This document shows, piece after piece, positions 11,390 through 22,828 of a DNA stretch of 64,000 bases; the stretch's first letter is position 1, and every line of letters begins with the position of its first letter. Source of the DNA: Sisyra terminalis (Eukaryota; Arthropoda; Insecta; Neuroptera; Sisyridae); NCBI GenBank assembly GCA_958496175.1, contig OY292277.1, positions 51,409,050-51,473,049 of the forward strand. The letters run 5' to 3'. The notes beneath the pieces were generated by a model. The model saw only the letters and a program-made list of their open reading frames with translations. It had not been told where the DNA came from and ran no database searches. The position numbers were made by a program, and so were the translations under genes.

Positions 11390-13040
11390 AAAAATGAACA
11401 TTTTTTAAAGATTTAAAAAGAAAATTGAAGTTCAAAATTGCAACTGTGGATTATCTGTGACTATTGTTGCTAAAATTTATCACAAACTTTGTTATCCATA
11501 TAATTGCGTTTAGAAGGAGTCCTAGTCGCTACTTAAAAATAGTATTATCTAATACTATAAGGCATAATACCATACTACCATCATAAATTTTACCAAAACG
11601 ATATTTTTCTACAGGAGTTAGTACTTGCCAATAAATAACCCTTAGTCATAATCTTAAACCTTAATTTACAACTGTTTCCCTTATTTTTATTTTAGAGACC
11701 TAAAAATTGTAATATCTCACATTTTTGTTTTTCAAGGAAAACAGGTAAGTAAATCCTTCTCCATGTCTCCTATACGCTTGCCTTCTGTGTTGATTTCAAT
11801 GAAATATTTTTTTTTAAATTAACCAATGATTTGATAAACATACCACTAAGCACATTAAATATGTTTAAAGCTCAAAAACAAGTGGTTCATCCCTTGCAAA
11901 TGTAATCAAATAAGTATTTCACATTATATTAACTTAGTTTTGAAAACTTATGATTAAAGTAGAATGGAATGCTCTTCAAGAAGACTGAATTTAAGGATAT
12001 GGTCACTTTTGTTGTAAAAATTATCAAAAATTATGGTATCCATAAAATGGTTTTTCGAAAAGCTCTGACGATATCAAAGACTGAGACTTTTGTACATATC
12101 TTAAACCTTAATTCCACAACTATTTTCAATTTTTATTTCGTAGACCTAAACATTGTATATATTTTCATTTTTTTATTATAAGAAAAACAAATAAGTAAAT
12201 CTCTCCCCTTGTCTTCTACTTATTTGCCTTCTGGTTGAGTTTCAATGAAATAATTTTTCATATTAACCAATGATTTGAGATATACGCTACAAAGTACATT
12301 GAATATGCCTAAAGCTCGAAAACAAGTGGTTCATCTTTTGCAATTTTAATCATATAAAAAATTTAAATCATTTTTAATTTTCTTTAAAAAAAATCAATGA
12401 AGATTAAAGTACAATCGAAAGCTTCTCAAGAAGACTGAAGTTTAGGATGTAGTTAACTATTGTTGCAAAAATTTATCACAAATTTGGTTACCCATAGAAT
12501 TGCGTATAGAGAAAGTCATAGTAGCTATTTTAAAATGGTATTAGGAAATACCATTAGACATAATACCATACTATCATAATAAATTTTACCAAAGAGAAAT
12601 ATTTTTACTAGAGCCATTACTTGTAAACTATAAACGATCTTTCTTAATTAACAACTGATTTTAATTTTTCAAATAATTAAATAATCATCTAACATTTTTT
12701 TATTTCAAGGAAAACAGGTAAGTAAATCCTTCCCCATGTTTCCCATCGGCTTGCCTTCTATGTTGGTTTCAATGAAATATATTTTTTTTAAATAAACCAA
12801 TGATTAGAAAAGTATGCTACTAAGCACATTTAATATGTTTAAAACTCGAAAACAAGTCGTTTATCCCTTACAACTTCTTTAACTTTAAAAAAAATCTATG
12901 AGGTTTAAAGTACAAGAAAGCTCCCCAAGAAAATTGAAGTTGAGAACATAATTAATTTTTGTTGTAAAAAATTATCAAAAATTTTGATATCAACGAAATG
13001 AATTTCTTAAAAAGATTTGAGAATATGTAAGCAATACTTT
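11390..13040 (+). repeat. Alternating tandem repeat (two unit types, about 0.95-0.98 kb period)
   Basis: The word ACAGGTAAGTAAAT occurs at about 11741 and 12714, with a diverged version at 12187. Each is followed by GCCTTCT..TTTCAATGAAATA, ACCAATGATT and AAACAAGTGGTT. A second block, TTGTTGCTAAAATTTATCAC, is at about 11463 and 12447. A third, TTGTTGTAAAAATTATCAA, is at about 12010 and 12959. The order is therefore X-Y-X-Y with offsets of 952-984 bp, a higher-order arrangement. The repeated CAG/GTAAGT resembles a splice donor, but no exon frame is conserved. Confidence 0.75.
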
Positions 13041-13795
13041 GATAATTAATCGATGATGGACTTTGATTAAAAAATGAACAATTACTTAAACATTGAATTC
13101 ACAAATTGTCAGAAAGATGGTAACAATGCAAAGTTAATAGATGAAATTATTTTAAATAAAATAATAAATAAGCAAGAAATCAGTTTACTTATACAATAAT
13201 CTGGGTAAGTAACCAATTTCAGGTGTGCAAACTTCAGATAAAAACGTTTTTTTTTTTTGAATCTAAGATATAGTTATGAAGCCTCGGATATGTTACTCTA
13301 TCTTAAAAATAAGAGCCGAAAATTCATTTTCCGAGATCATTTTCAAAGATAATTTTCGTATTTTATAGGTAAAAATGCATAAAAATTATCAATTTTTGGA
13401 GCCTGAATCATTTTCATTGTTGTGCAGTTTAAAGTAGAAGTAATGAAAACAAATTTTTCAATAGAAGAATCAGGTTTCATATTATCATATCTAAGACTTA
13501 AGTTACGTTTTAAGCAAATATTTTGGTCTATGATAAATTCTCTATAAATTGTCCACCAAATTTTTAATGTAAAACAAATAATTATTCAGATCCAGTAAAA
13601 ATTGTATTGACTCCCATTAGATGAAGAATAATCCAAAATTCAACTTTGTTCTTCTGGAGAAAAATTAAATAGCTTTTCCTGGATTGACTTGATTTTTTTT
13701 TCTATTATTTAGTTATCACTGCAATTAATGTAACATTAGACAATTGCATCAATGAAAAATTTGTAAAAACTCACCATTTGAATCATTATTAACAT
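13041..13795. other. No gene seen
   Basis: AT-rich spacer downstream of the short type II protein frame. A good donor-like GGTGAGT sits at about 13775 on the minus strand, after the stop codon. Nothing else was recognised. Confidence 0.4.
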
Positions 13796-14083
13796 TTATT
13801 GCAAGTTCAAAACATTTTTCGTTTTAATTGTTGTTCCATTGTGGTACGAAAGCTCCGTTTCACTTGCATTGTTAACATTTCTTTCTGCAGATTCCTTATT
13901 ATCGGTGCTTGACTTTACTTTGTCCAAGAAATCTTCATCCACTTTAATTTTCTTGGGTATTGTTTCTGCCAAACCATTCGACGACGAATTCACTTTCAAA
14001 TCAAACACATAAATTAGAAGACCCATTATGAAAAGTGTAAAAGAAATAATTTTTAATTTGTTAAGGAAAACTGTGATATCCAT
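13796..14083 (-). CDS. Putative short type II membrane protein
   Basis: A 95-residue frame starting MDITVFLNKLKIISF at 14083. I chose this ATG because it puts the hydrophobic segment (residues about 10-27, ISFTLFIMGLLIYVF) right after a short basic tail, giving a type II (N-in) anchor. The remainder is hydrophilic, rich in Lys, Glu, Asn and Ser, with N-glycosylation motifs (NSSS, NNAS, NGT). The frame can be extended upstream to 14320, but that part looks non-coding. The design resembles the start of a Golgi glycosyltransferase, and it is divergently placed 1.5 kb from the fucosyltransferase gene at 15615. No catalytic domain follows. It may be a truncated paralogue, a first exon, or a small membrane protein. 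Function unknown. Confidence 0.35.
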   Translation of the reverse strand: MDITVFLNKLKIISFTLFIMGLLIYVFDLKVNSSSNGLAETIPKKIKVDEDFLDKVKSSTDNKESAERNVNNASETELSYHNGTTIKTKNVLNLQ

Positions 14084-14375
14084 TTTGGTGTATACTTGGT
14101 AGATATTAAGTTTTTGATTGGACAAAAAAAATTGTTTGAAATGTGGCAAAGTTTCCACGACAGAATTGAGTGTCATAAAAGAAATATATTTTTGACAAAC
14201 AACCTTAAAAATTTCAGTTATGCGGAAATTATTTTGGACAATATTTTGTAACGAGGAAATACTTAAAATGAAAAAAATAAATCTTTTAAATTTCGTAATA
14301 ACATTGCACATCCAAAACATTTTTTTTTCTAAGTTTCCTTCCCTAATTGATGAGTCTAATTCTACTAATTTTGGG

Positions 14376-14700
14376 ACGAAAGCTCTATCTTACCATTGGG
14401 TTATATTCTTATGTTATGTGTAATAAATCAATTAAGTTCTAAATAAAAATAATAATTTTATTTGATTAAAATTTTCTTCACAATTTTTAAGCAATGTGCA
14501 CCAATAAGTAACTGCATTCTTTGTAAAAATAGTTATGAGAAATCTTTTGCAAAAGTAAGCTTTTTTTCGATATATTCAAGACAAATTGTCACTAAAGTAG
14601 GTACGATATTATTTAAAAATGATATAATTTTATGAACTTTATGAAAACCGTAAAGATTCTAGCTTAATTCTACAAAAAATGTTGACCTTTTTTTAATTCC
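14376..14700 (+). repeat. Diverged dispersed repeat, copy 1
   Basis: The block from GAAAGCTCTATCTTACCAT to TATGAAAACCGTAAAG, TTCTAGCTTAA matches 31940-32210 in the same order. Both copies contain AATGTGCA.CAAT, GATTCTTTGTAA and GATATTATTT. This is an old duplicated non-coding segment, copy 2 lying just downstream of the mucin gene. Confidence 0.65.
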
Positions 14701-15614
14701 ATTGCACAAAACAAACACATTTTTTTTAAATATTTCCTTCACGTTATGGGCCCAATCGAAGTAGAAACCTGGAAATTCCAGGATTTTAGTAATTTTCAAG
14801 TACTTTGATACTTACAAAGAAGTTATAACATATCTACTGGTGGTCGATTCACTGGTTTTGTTTGTTGGTACTTAAACAAAGAAATTTTCAATATATTATA
14901 CCTTAGACTTAGAGTATTGAAACGTATTAAATAAAAATGCATACATTTTTTTTAAATTATTGGAAAACCATAAAGTACTTAATGATAATTTTTTATTTGA
15001 TGCATAAAGGCACTTAATATCGGAAGCAATAAAAGCTTTGTCCATTTTTCTCAATAATTTTGAAATTTTGATAAAATAGAAGTGATAAAAAAATTTTGTT
15101 TACTTTGTTTTTTATCTAATATAATAAAGATATCATGAATTGGTCAACTTCACGGGGAAAAATTTTTTACATAGATAATTTACGATTTTTTTCCGCTCAA
15201 AACTAGAAATATTAAAATTAATTATCAACTCGATCGTTTTTCTCCAAAATTTAAACTTTAATAAACTGTTGAAAATAAATTTGAGTAATGTGAATTTTGT
15301 GATTAAATCGTATCATAAAACTAGTAACGATTTGAATATTGATTATTATTTTTTTCAATGTTATAATGTCGGCCTGATTTTATGTGTTCAACATTATTCA
15401 ATTTGTAGTCATATAAAAAAAAAACGTGAAGGTAACAAATTTATTTTAATACAATGGTCTTATCTTGACATTGTAAAACTCCATGCCGTTTATTACAATA
15501 TGATAGAATAACCGACGGGAAATGGATTTTGAAAATAAAGTGCTCTCCTCTATCAGTTTGGCTTCGGTTCGTCCAATATAACGTTTTTTTTTTTTTATAA
15601 TTTTTATAGTTCCA
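14701..15614. other. Upstream region of the fucosyltransferase gene
   Basis: AT-rich. An Inr-like ATCAGTTTG occurs at about 15552-15560, roughly 60 bases before the start codon. A T-tract ending TTTTTATAG lies just before the ATG, so a 5' UTR intron is possible. No clear TATA box at the expected distance. Confidence 0.3.
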
Positions 15615-17162
15615 ATGATTTCATTGAATGGAAATTTAAAATGTTTTATTGTTCTAATATTTTTGATTGTTGCGTTTATTTTCACCTGGGAGTGGAATAT
15701 GAGTTTGATTGGAAAATTCAAAAGTTTGGAAAAGGTACAAAAATTTGTACATAGTGATTTCAATGCCGAGAATGATCAAGAACAGAATGGGAATTTCTAT
15801 GCGACTACCCAAAGTGATTTGAGTAGGGAGTTAGATTCATTTTTTGATAATACATATCAGGGTTCAGATAATTGGGCATCCATCGAAACAACAATCAGTC
15901 CAATCGCTGCTAAAGTGGTTCCTCCAGCTCCAGCAGCTGTTAAAGTGGTTCCTCCAGCTCCAATAACTGTTAACGTGGTTCCTCCAGCTCCAATAACTGT
16001 TAAAGTGATTCCTCTACCTCCAATAACTGTTAAAGTGGTTCCTCCACCTCCAATAACTGTTAAAGTGGTTCCTCCACCTCCAATAACTGTTAAAGTGGTT
16101 CCTCCACCTCTAATAACTGTTAAAGTGGTTCCTCCAGCACCAATAACAGTAAAAGTGGCTCCTGTGGTACCAATAACTACAAAAAAAGTAATCCCTCCGG
16201 CACCAATAACCACCAAAAAACCTACAACTGCACCACCAACGACAACTAAGTTACAACCCACCACTCTAAATCCAGAACGCCAAACAGGACTCCACTTAAT
16301 CAAAATGCATTGCGATGACTACGTAGACTTAAACGAGGCACGAAAACACGACCTAGGTAAATGCCCCAAAACCGGAATCGTTTCAGCGCCCCAAGGCGGT
16401 CGACTTGGCAACCAAATTTTCGAGTACGCTGGTGTTTTTGTCCACGCGAAAATCAAAGGTCTCGCCGGCTATGTTGGTCCTTGCTTCAGAAAACGTCTCG
16501 ACAATCTCTTCGCCAACTTGTCCTTGCCAACCCTTGACACAATCGCCAACTGTCCATTTCCTCAATCGAAAATTCGTTACGTAGAAAGCTGGAAAAACAC
16601 GAATCAAAGTCTTTTCTTGTACTACTACTATCAAGATTTAAGTGTACTCATGCCCCACATTAAAGACTTACTACAAGAATTTCAAATTCGGGCAGATCTC
16701 ATCGCCAAAGCTGATGTGGTGCTAAGGAATGCCAAAAATAAAGTTTATCCAAAAGAATCGAATGTAACTTTTGTGGGAGTCCACGTGCGACGAACCGACT
16801 ATGCTCACCATCTAAAAGTTTTACGGGACTCCACATTGTGTAACGCATCATATTTCTTCGATGCCATGAATTACTATGAAAAGAAATATAAAAATGTTAT
16901 GTTTATATATGCCAGTGATAATCCGACTTGGTGCAAAGACAATTTTGGGAAAAAGACCAATGTTGAGGTGGTTAGTGGACGGACAACGGTTGAAGAGGAC
17001 ATGAGTATATTGGCTAGGTGTAATCACTCAATTATCGATTATGGTACTTACGGAATATGGAGTGCTTTACTAGCGGGGGGTGAGACAATTGTGAAGAAAA
17101 TGCGTGATGATGAGCCGTCAGGACAAATGCCCAAATATTTTTCGACTTGGAGAGCAATGTAA
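15615..17162 (+). CDS. GT11 galactoside alpha-1,2-fucosyltransferase-like protein, type II membrane, repeat stalk
   Basis: Single-exon gene, 515 residues. It is predicted to transfer fucose from GDP-fucose to a terminal galactose on glycoproteins in the Golgi. Residues about 10-27 (CFIVLIFLIVAFIFTW) form the type II anchor. Residues about 95-215 are a proline-rich stalk of roughly ten 10-residue repeats (KVVPPAPITV type) followed by Thr/Pro-rich linker. The catalytic domain starts about 261 with GGRLGNQIFEYA. It has the donor-binding motif HVRRTDY (about 390-396), ASYFFDAM, SDNPTWC (about 434) and the C-terminal DYGTYGIWSALLAGG (about 475), all hallmarks of family GT11. The domain appears complete, so the gene is probably functional. 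AATAAA lies at 17230-17235. The alpha-1,2 specificity is inferred from the family. GT11 is unusual in the insects I know. Confidence 0.92.
   Translation: MISLNGNLKCFIVLIFLIVAFIFTWEWNMSLIGKFKSLEKVQKFVHSDFNAENDQEQNGNFYATTQSDLSRELDSFFDNTYQGSDNWASIETTISPIAAKVVPPAPAAVKVVPPAPITVNVVPPAPITVKVIPLPPITVKVVPPPPITVKVVPPPPITVKVVPPPLITVKVVPPAPITVKVAPVVPITTKKVIPPAPITTKKPTTAPPTTTKLQPTTLNPERQTGLHLIKMHCDDYVDLNEARKHDLGKCPKTGIVSAPQGGRLGNQIFEYAGVFVHAKIKGLAGYVGPCFRKRLDNLFANLSLPTLDTIANCPFPQSKIRYVESWKNTNQSLFLYYYYQDLSVLMPHIKDLLQEFQIRADLIAKADVVLRNAKNKVYPKESNVTFVGVHVRRTDYAHHLKVLRDSTLCNASYFFDAMNYYEKKYKNVMFIYASDNPTWCKDNFGKKTNVEVVSGRTTVEEDMSILARCNHSIIDYGTYGIWSALLAGGETIVKKMRDDEPSGQMPKYFSTWRAM
15897..16205 (+). repeat. 30-bp tandem repeats encoding the glycosyltransferase stalk
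   Basis: About ten in-frame units of 30 bp, built on CCTCCAGCTCCAATAACTGT followed by TAAAGTGGTT. The central units are almost identical, while the edges diverge (VAPVVPITTKK, VIPPAPITTKK). A long open frame on the opposite strand across this array is a shadow. Confidence 0.95.
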
Positions 17163-17235
17163 CGAAACACTGACTATAATTAGTGAAAATATCGATTCAA
17201 CTATAGGAAATTTTGTAAATTTGGATGGAAATAAA

Positions 17236-17580
17236 TTATTTTTGTTAATAAATTTATATTTTGTAGTGTTAATAAATTCACAGTTTGATCAAACACGATT
17301 ACAGCTTCAAGAAGTTAGCAAATAGATGATGAAACGTTGCAAACTTTTTTTAAATTGATTTGCAAAGATATCAAAACATATTTAGCAGAAATTTTGGCTA
17401 AATTTTCTTGAAAGAAATAACAATTTATGAGAATCATTTTGATCAATTTTAAATTCCTTTTTTTATAGACACAATAACCCCTTATTGTGTGGTTTTTTAA
17501 GAATAAATAAAACACATAACTACAATTCATTTTTGATTTTTTTTTATTGATAACTATAGTATATGTTATGAAATTTATTA
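17236..17580. other. 3' flank of the fucosyltransferase gene
   Basis: AT-rich, begins after the polyadenylation signal. No further gene seen. The foldback element begins at 17581. Confidence 0.5.
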
Positions 17581-18437
17581 GACTGGGCCAAAAAATCGAC
17601 TTTTTTTTTTTGAAAAGTATATCGAAAATATTGTTCAAAATGACAAAAAAAATATCGGGAAAGTTTGAGCTCTTAATATTAATATTAAGAGGTCTATCAT
17701 CTTTAATTTCGATTTTTTATTTGTGCTTTCATTTTTGCGTCAATGCTGTCAAATTATCAAGGTAAAAAAAACTCATCTGCACATATATTTGTAGAAAATT
17801 AAATTCCCTACAAAAAACGTCTGTTTAGAATTTTTTTCAGACTCGCCGTTTCCGAATAATCAAGCTTTAAACATTGATATAATTTTTGGATTTATCTTCT
17901 TTATTTAGGAATTTTGTAACTAACGAACAAATAAATATATAGAAATGAACAATATTAATTCTTAAAGGGAATGTAATGCTCTGCAAAAAAGTTTATTAAC
18001 GATTTTACATGAAATCACTTTTTCAAAAGTTATTCACAATTTAAAGTTGAAGGAAAAATAAAATTATAGTTTTTTTCGTTTTTGAACCAATTTAAAAAGA
18101 GTGATTTTATGTAAAAACGTTGAGAGATCTTTTTTATTGATCATTAAATTCCCATCAAGAATCTATATTGTTTATTTCTATATATTTATTTATTCGTTAG
18201 TTACAAAATTCCAAAAAAAAATTATATCAATGTTTAAAGCTTGATTATTCGGAAACGGCGTGTCTGGAAAAAATTTTCTAAGCAGACATTTTTTGTAGGG
18301 AATTTAATTTTCGACAAATATAAGTGCAGATGAGTTTTTTTACCTTGATAATTTGACAGCATTGACGCAAAAATTAAAGCACAAATAAAAAATCGAAATT
18401 AAAGATGATAGACCTCTTAATATTAATATTAAGGGCT
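17581..18437. mobile_element. Foldback element, group A, copy 2
   Basis: Left end TA followed by GACTGGGCCAAAAAATCGAC. Inverted arms meet near 18070. For example CTGCACATATATTTGTAGAA near 17778 returns inverted near 18310. The right arm follows the group A sequence up to CTTAATATTAATATTAAG (18418-18435) and then switches abruptly into group B sequence, so the right terminus is absent. Confidence 0.85.
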
Positions 18438-19045
18438 TCAATTTTATGACAAAATTTTATAGAACATTTTTTGTAGAGCAACCTTTTTTTTCCTATAACT
18501 TATCTCAATAAAAGTTTTTGATATTTTTCACAGGTTCTAAGTTATTTGCATTAAACTGAAAAATCCCTGAATTACTATATTTTTATCAAAAAAAAATTTT
18601 TTTTTTATTTTAATTTAATAACTAAGGACCTGTGAAAAATATCAAAAACTATTAAAGAGATAAGTTATAGGAAAAAAAGTGTTTTACAAAAAATGTTTTA
18701 TAAAATTTTCTCATAAAATTGATGGTTGCGTCAAAACATTGAAACAATATTAAATTTTCTCTTTAGTGCAACTTTGACCTCAAATAACTTTTGAAGGAAT
18801 AAATATTTCAAAAACTTGTAAGAGACTTTTTTGTAGATCGTTTAATTTTCTACAATAATATACCTTGGTCATTTCGAAATATTGTCATAAACGTGAGCTA
18901 TAAAATTCCAAAATGCAAGAGAATATTGTTGCCATGTTATTGAAATGGAAAATCGAAATTTGCGATGGGGCACCTCTTAATATTAAAATTAAGAGCTTAA
19001 ACTTTCACAGGTTTTTTTTTTGTCATTTCCAACAATATTTTCGAT
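18438..19045. mobile_element. Foldback element, group B, partial copy fused to group A
   Basis: From about 18438 the sequence matches the interior and right arm of the group B elements at 33999 and 49544: AAAATTTTATAGAACATTTT, the TCACAGGTTCTAAGTTAT centre and its inverted partner, and CAACAATATTTTCGATATAA near the end. The group B left arm and the terminal GAATCAGTC are missing. Confidence 0.8.
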
Positions 19046-19920
19046 ATAATTTAGATAATTAAGTCAAATATATATAGCCTTATATTTTTGATTTTTCTAC
19101 AATTTGAAACATTTTGTATTAAAAGAGTTTGTCCAAAATTTCGTTTAAAAATTTGTTTGCTATTTTTAGTAATTATTGTAAAAGATAACGATTTGAAGAA
19201 TAAGAAAATTTTTGAGTAATCGTTTATCTATCAAGGTACAAGTTGTGTCTTCTTTTCTAAGTTTATGTTATCAAAATTTTTTTAACAATTATAAACAATT
19301 TTATGTCGCTGAATCTGGTGCTATTGACGAATAACCATGAGCTCTAAAGAAAATAAAATGCACGTTCTTCTTAACTGGAAAAAAGAGATTAAAAGATATA
19401 TTTTTACAATCATCAAAGATCCTCAAATATTTGTTTTAAATAATTCAGTGCTAATTAAAATTTCAAATTTGCTGATTTTATTTTTACAGCAACGTATAAG
19501 TGTCGATATAAAAAGATTAACTTCCAAAAATAGAAAACAAACGAACCATTTGTTTACTCATTTGTGTTTTTAAACAACTTTTGTTATTGACTTTCGAAAA
19601 AACAAAACTTATTTATATGTTTTGTTTACAATTGCATTTTGACAGCTTGCAAACTACTAAAAATCAAATGATTACCATTTTAATCGGTTAAAATAAAATC
19701 AAAGAAATATATGTGCTTACTAAAGATTAGGTTTGTGTATATTTTTTTATAGAAATAATGAATATATTCTAAAATACATTATAATTTATTTTTTTACAGG
19801 GACCATTAATTAGTTTTGCTCGGGTTAATTAATCAATGTTTACTAAACATTTGTAAATATGGAAACAATGAAAGTATTTTTTTACATATCAATAAGAAAA
19901 ATGAGATTTTTTCTTACGGA
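19046..19920. other. No gene seen
   Basis: AT-rich spacer. The 78-codon frame at 19337 (MSSKENKMHVLL..) is low complexity, with no support beyond its length. Confidence 0.4.
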
Positions 19921-20290
19921 TTATCTGTTGGAAGTTTGGAGTATAATTAGTATAAGCAATTGATATATAAAATCCTGGAGATGTTCATCAATAAGTCGAG
20001 ATCTAAATTTAATCTTAAGGAAGTTCATCTTCGAAAATACAGCTTCACAAATATATGCTATCCCAAACAAACTAAGAAGTTTCAATGCTTAATTTTGTAG
20101 TTCTAGATATTTATTATCACACATTTAAATAATATCCGTACCTCTTTACTGAAAACTTCCGTATGTTTTCTTGGAAATCGATCATTTTCATCTTCAGAGT
20201 AGTTTTATCATTAAAATCTGCGAACCTTTTCTAAAATTCAGATTTAAGATCCGTAACGAATGTCTTGTATTGGGCGACGCCAATCCCATT
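19921..20290 (-). pseudogene. hAT transposase C-terminal (dimerisation) domain relic
   Basis: On the minus strand the frame 20088-19921 reads LLSLFGIAYICEAVFSKM, then NFLKIKFRSRLIDEHLQD. This matches the hAT C-terminal signature found in hAT transposases and host genes derived from them (family pattern: FGS.Y.CE..FS.M...K...RSRL.D..L). Upstream, up to about 20290, only decayed fragments are left and a stop precedes the intact part. No terminal repeats were located. It is dead as a transposon. Confidence 0.75.
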
Positions 20291-20379
20291 GTTGGCAATG
20301 TTTCCTGTTTTCCATATATTTGTTTATTGTTTGCATTCTATAGCATCTTTGAAAAGTGGAATATTTTAATATAAATCCG

Positions 20380-20965
20380 AAATGGTGGTTGGATATTTGA
20401 TCAATTGGCTGGAGTTCTGCAAGAGTTTTTCAATGGTTTTAGAAAGGAAATTTATTGGTCGTTTCGACGAGACGATATTTGGATTTTTCCTTGGCTTTAT
20501 GATTAAAAATATTTTGGCAATTTTGAGTTATTGGGACCAAAATTTCAATCTAAATATTGTATTGATTAAATTGAGGAAGTTTATGGGAGTTCCCCAGGGC
20601 AGTTTTTTGGATCCAATATTGTATCACCTATTCATTGCTGATTTTCTAACAATACTTCTCCTGGTATATTTGTCGATAAAACAGTGATGATTTCCGCATA
20701 AGAGGTTCCAACAACGCAATACCATCACCTTAATCTGACCAAATCATGAATAGAAAAGTAAAAGATCCAAATAAATGAAGAAAAAATCATCATTGGTAAA
20801 CTTTACGCATAGAAAAGAAATTTGTCCATCCGTAACACGGAAAAGCGTGAAGATCAATGAATGGGAATCGGTGAAATATTTCAGATTGGACTTTGAAAAA
20901 AAATGCCAAACCCAAGTCCTGCAACGATTTAAACAATGTACTGGCTTATGGAACACAAGTTAAAA
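20380..20965 (+). pseudogene. Jockey-like LINE reverse transcriptase fragment
   Basis: The frame 20382-20687 contains GVPQGSFLDPILYHLFIADF, the highly conserved RT motif before the catalytic YADD box (family form GVPQGSVLGPLL). A second frame, 20775-20963, contains ESVKYFRLDFEKKCQT, matching the SVKYLGLxLD segment further along the RT domain. The YADD box between them is destroyed by frame changes. Both ends are lost. It is a non-functional LINE remnant with the same orientation as the genes to its right. Confidence 0.8.
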
Positions 20966-22828
20966 CTATTGTTAGAAATCAATTGAGTTGAACATTTATA
21001 AAGTGTAAAATAAAATTGAAAGTTTTCAATTGGAAACCGAAATAAGAAAACCTAATAATCGTTAAACAACAATGAAAATTTTTCTAAAGAATTCACTTTT
21101 GCACATTTATCGTAAACTCAAATTGAAATATTAATTTTTTTGATAAATGTTCAAAAAATGCAATGTCTTCGTTATACATTGGAATGTTTTTTAATCTAGT
21201 TTTATTAGGTTATATTAAACACAATGGAAAGTGAAAAGTAAGGGATGAAGGGAAAATTGAAAAAAATATGTAGAATGCGAGGAGGTGACAGGTATAACAT
21301 ACGATGTGTACGTGGAACTACAAAATGAAAGAGAAATGAAATATGACTTGAACCTTTGGCATTGTCAAAAGCCTAAGCAGCAGTTCTACAACTTACATAT
21401 ATGTGTTCCCTGTAGTCTAAACTCAAATATATAGATCGGTTCCGGATAAAACTTGAACAATCCATTTAAAATGAAAGAACACCCAACCATTTTCATGATC
21501 ATTGGCAAAAATCAAACAGAGCTTAATTTCGGCCTAAAACATTCCACTATAACTGCAATAAATAATTTTGAAATCACAAGTTTATCTTGCATTCATAAGA
21601 TTCGTTCCAGAAATAATTCTGTTGTAAAATGAAATTTTGTAAAACAAAGCTTGTGTGAAAGTCATAAACCAAAGACGCATTTTCATGAAAAATGCAAGGG
21701 GGAAAATTGAGAAACACTAGTGGACAGTTATTTTATATGTCTGTTTATGAAAATCGTTCGATTTGCATTGAGAGCAGAAAAATGGAAATGGAAAATTAAA
21801 GGGAGAAACTTTTGCAATAACTTCAAACGAGTTCAGTCAATTGATTGAAACTTTTGAAAAGCTCAGGGGATCGTAACGGGAAATTGACAAGATGGCCACA
21901 GTGAAAACTTTTTCTTCACATTACCGAGAATGATTGACAATATAGATGGAGAGCTATAAAGATATAATTTCCGCAAAGGTTATTTGTTCGAAGAAAATTT
22001 AATTAAAACAAGTCAGCCTGGAAATTTTTCTTAGTCTTAACAAAAATTGAAATTTGTTGAGATTAAATGAATACGTTAAATTTATAGTTAAAATATACAC
22101 AGAAAAATTTAGTTCTTTTTTGTAAATGTCTAATTTGATTAAAAGACAAAAATCGTGGTAGCAGTATTGAAAAATCATCACAAATATGATTGCAGGATTT
22201 GTTGTCTCGAAATTTACTTAATTCGAAAAGAATGATTGAAAATTCGAATCCCCCAAAATATTTTTCAAGTCTTATCTTCTCAATAACGAAAGATATTTTC
22301 TTATATGAGTGTTGTGTAAAAGAAAATTGGTAGAAGGAATATTTTCATTTTCGATTTCTGTTCAAATTATTATTTTTTGGTAAATGTTCTTTTTCTAAAA
22401 ATAAGGAATCTCATAGTTCATTTTGTGATCAAGGAATGAAAAAATCCCATTGAACACCTATGGGCTTTTTGGAACTATAATGTTGTGTTTCACTATTCAT
22501 CGAAAAAAAAACAATAGAAATAAGAACTAAACGTGTGTTTGGAATAAAGTTAATTAGTTACGCATAAAATTAAAATAATTTGTTAAGAATCCGCTTACAG
22601 AAATTAACGGTCACTTTTATTTTTGAGCATATAACTTCATCTGGATATAGTCATTTCTGTGATTTGCATTTAGATATGGCCATTATATACGAAACAGTGC
22701 ATAAGTAAATCATAAAAATAAATTATGCATAAATATTTCGTAATTATTTCAATGTTAACAATGTTAAGGATTTTAAGACCATAATTAAACTAATGCAGAG
22801 AATATTATCGCTAAGATAAACATAGAAG
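20966..22828. other. Long upstream region of the mucin gene, no gene seen
   Basis: About 1.9 kb of AT-rich sequence. I find no coding frame with domain, signal peptide or splice support, and no obvious repeat. It is the natural place for tissue-specific regulatory elements of the mucin gene, but no specific site can be named. Confidence 0.4.

Noticed and set aside
15857..16303. 148-codon minus-strand Gly/Thr/Val repeat frame
   Set aside because: Shadow of the proline-rich stalk repeats of the fucosyltransferase gene.
22230..22260. tRNA B-box-like ATTCGAATCCC
   Set aside because: No matching A box or cloverleaf arms around it.
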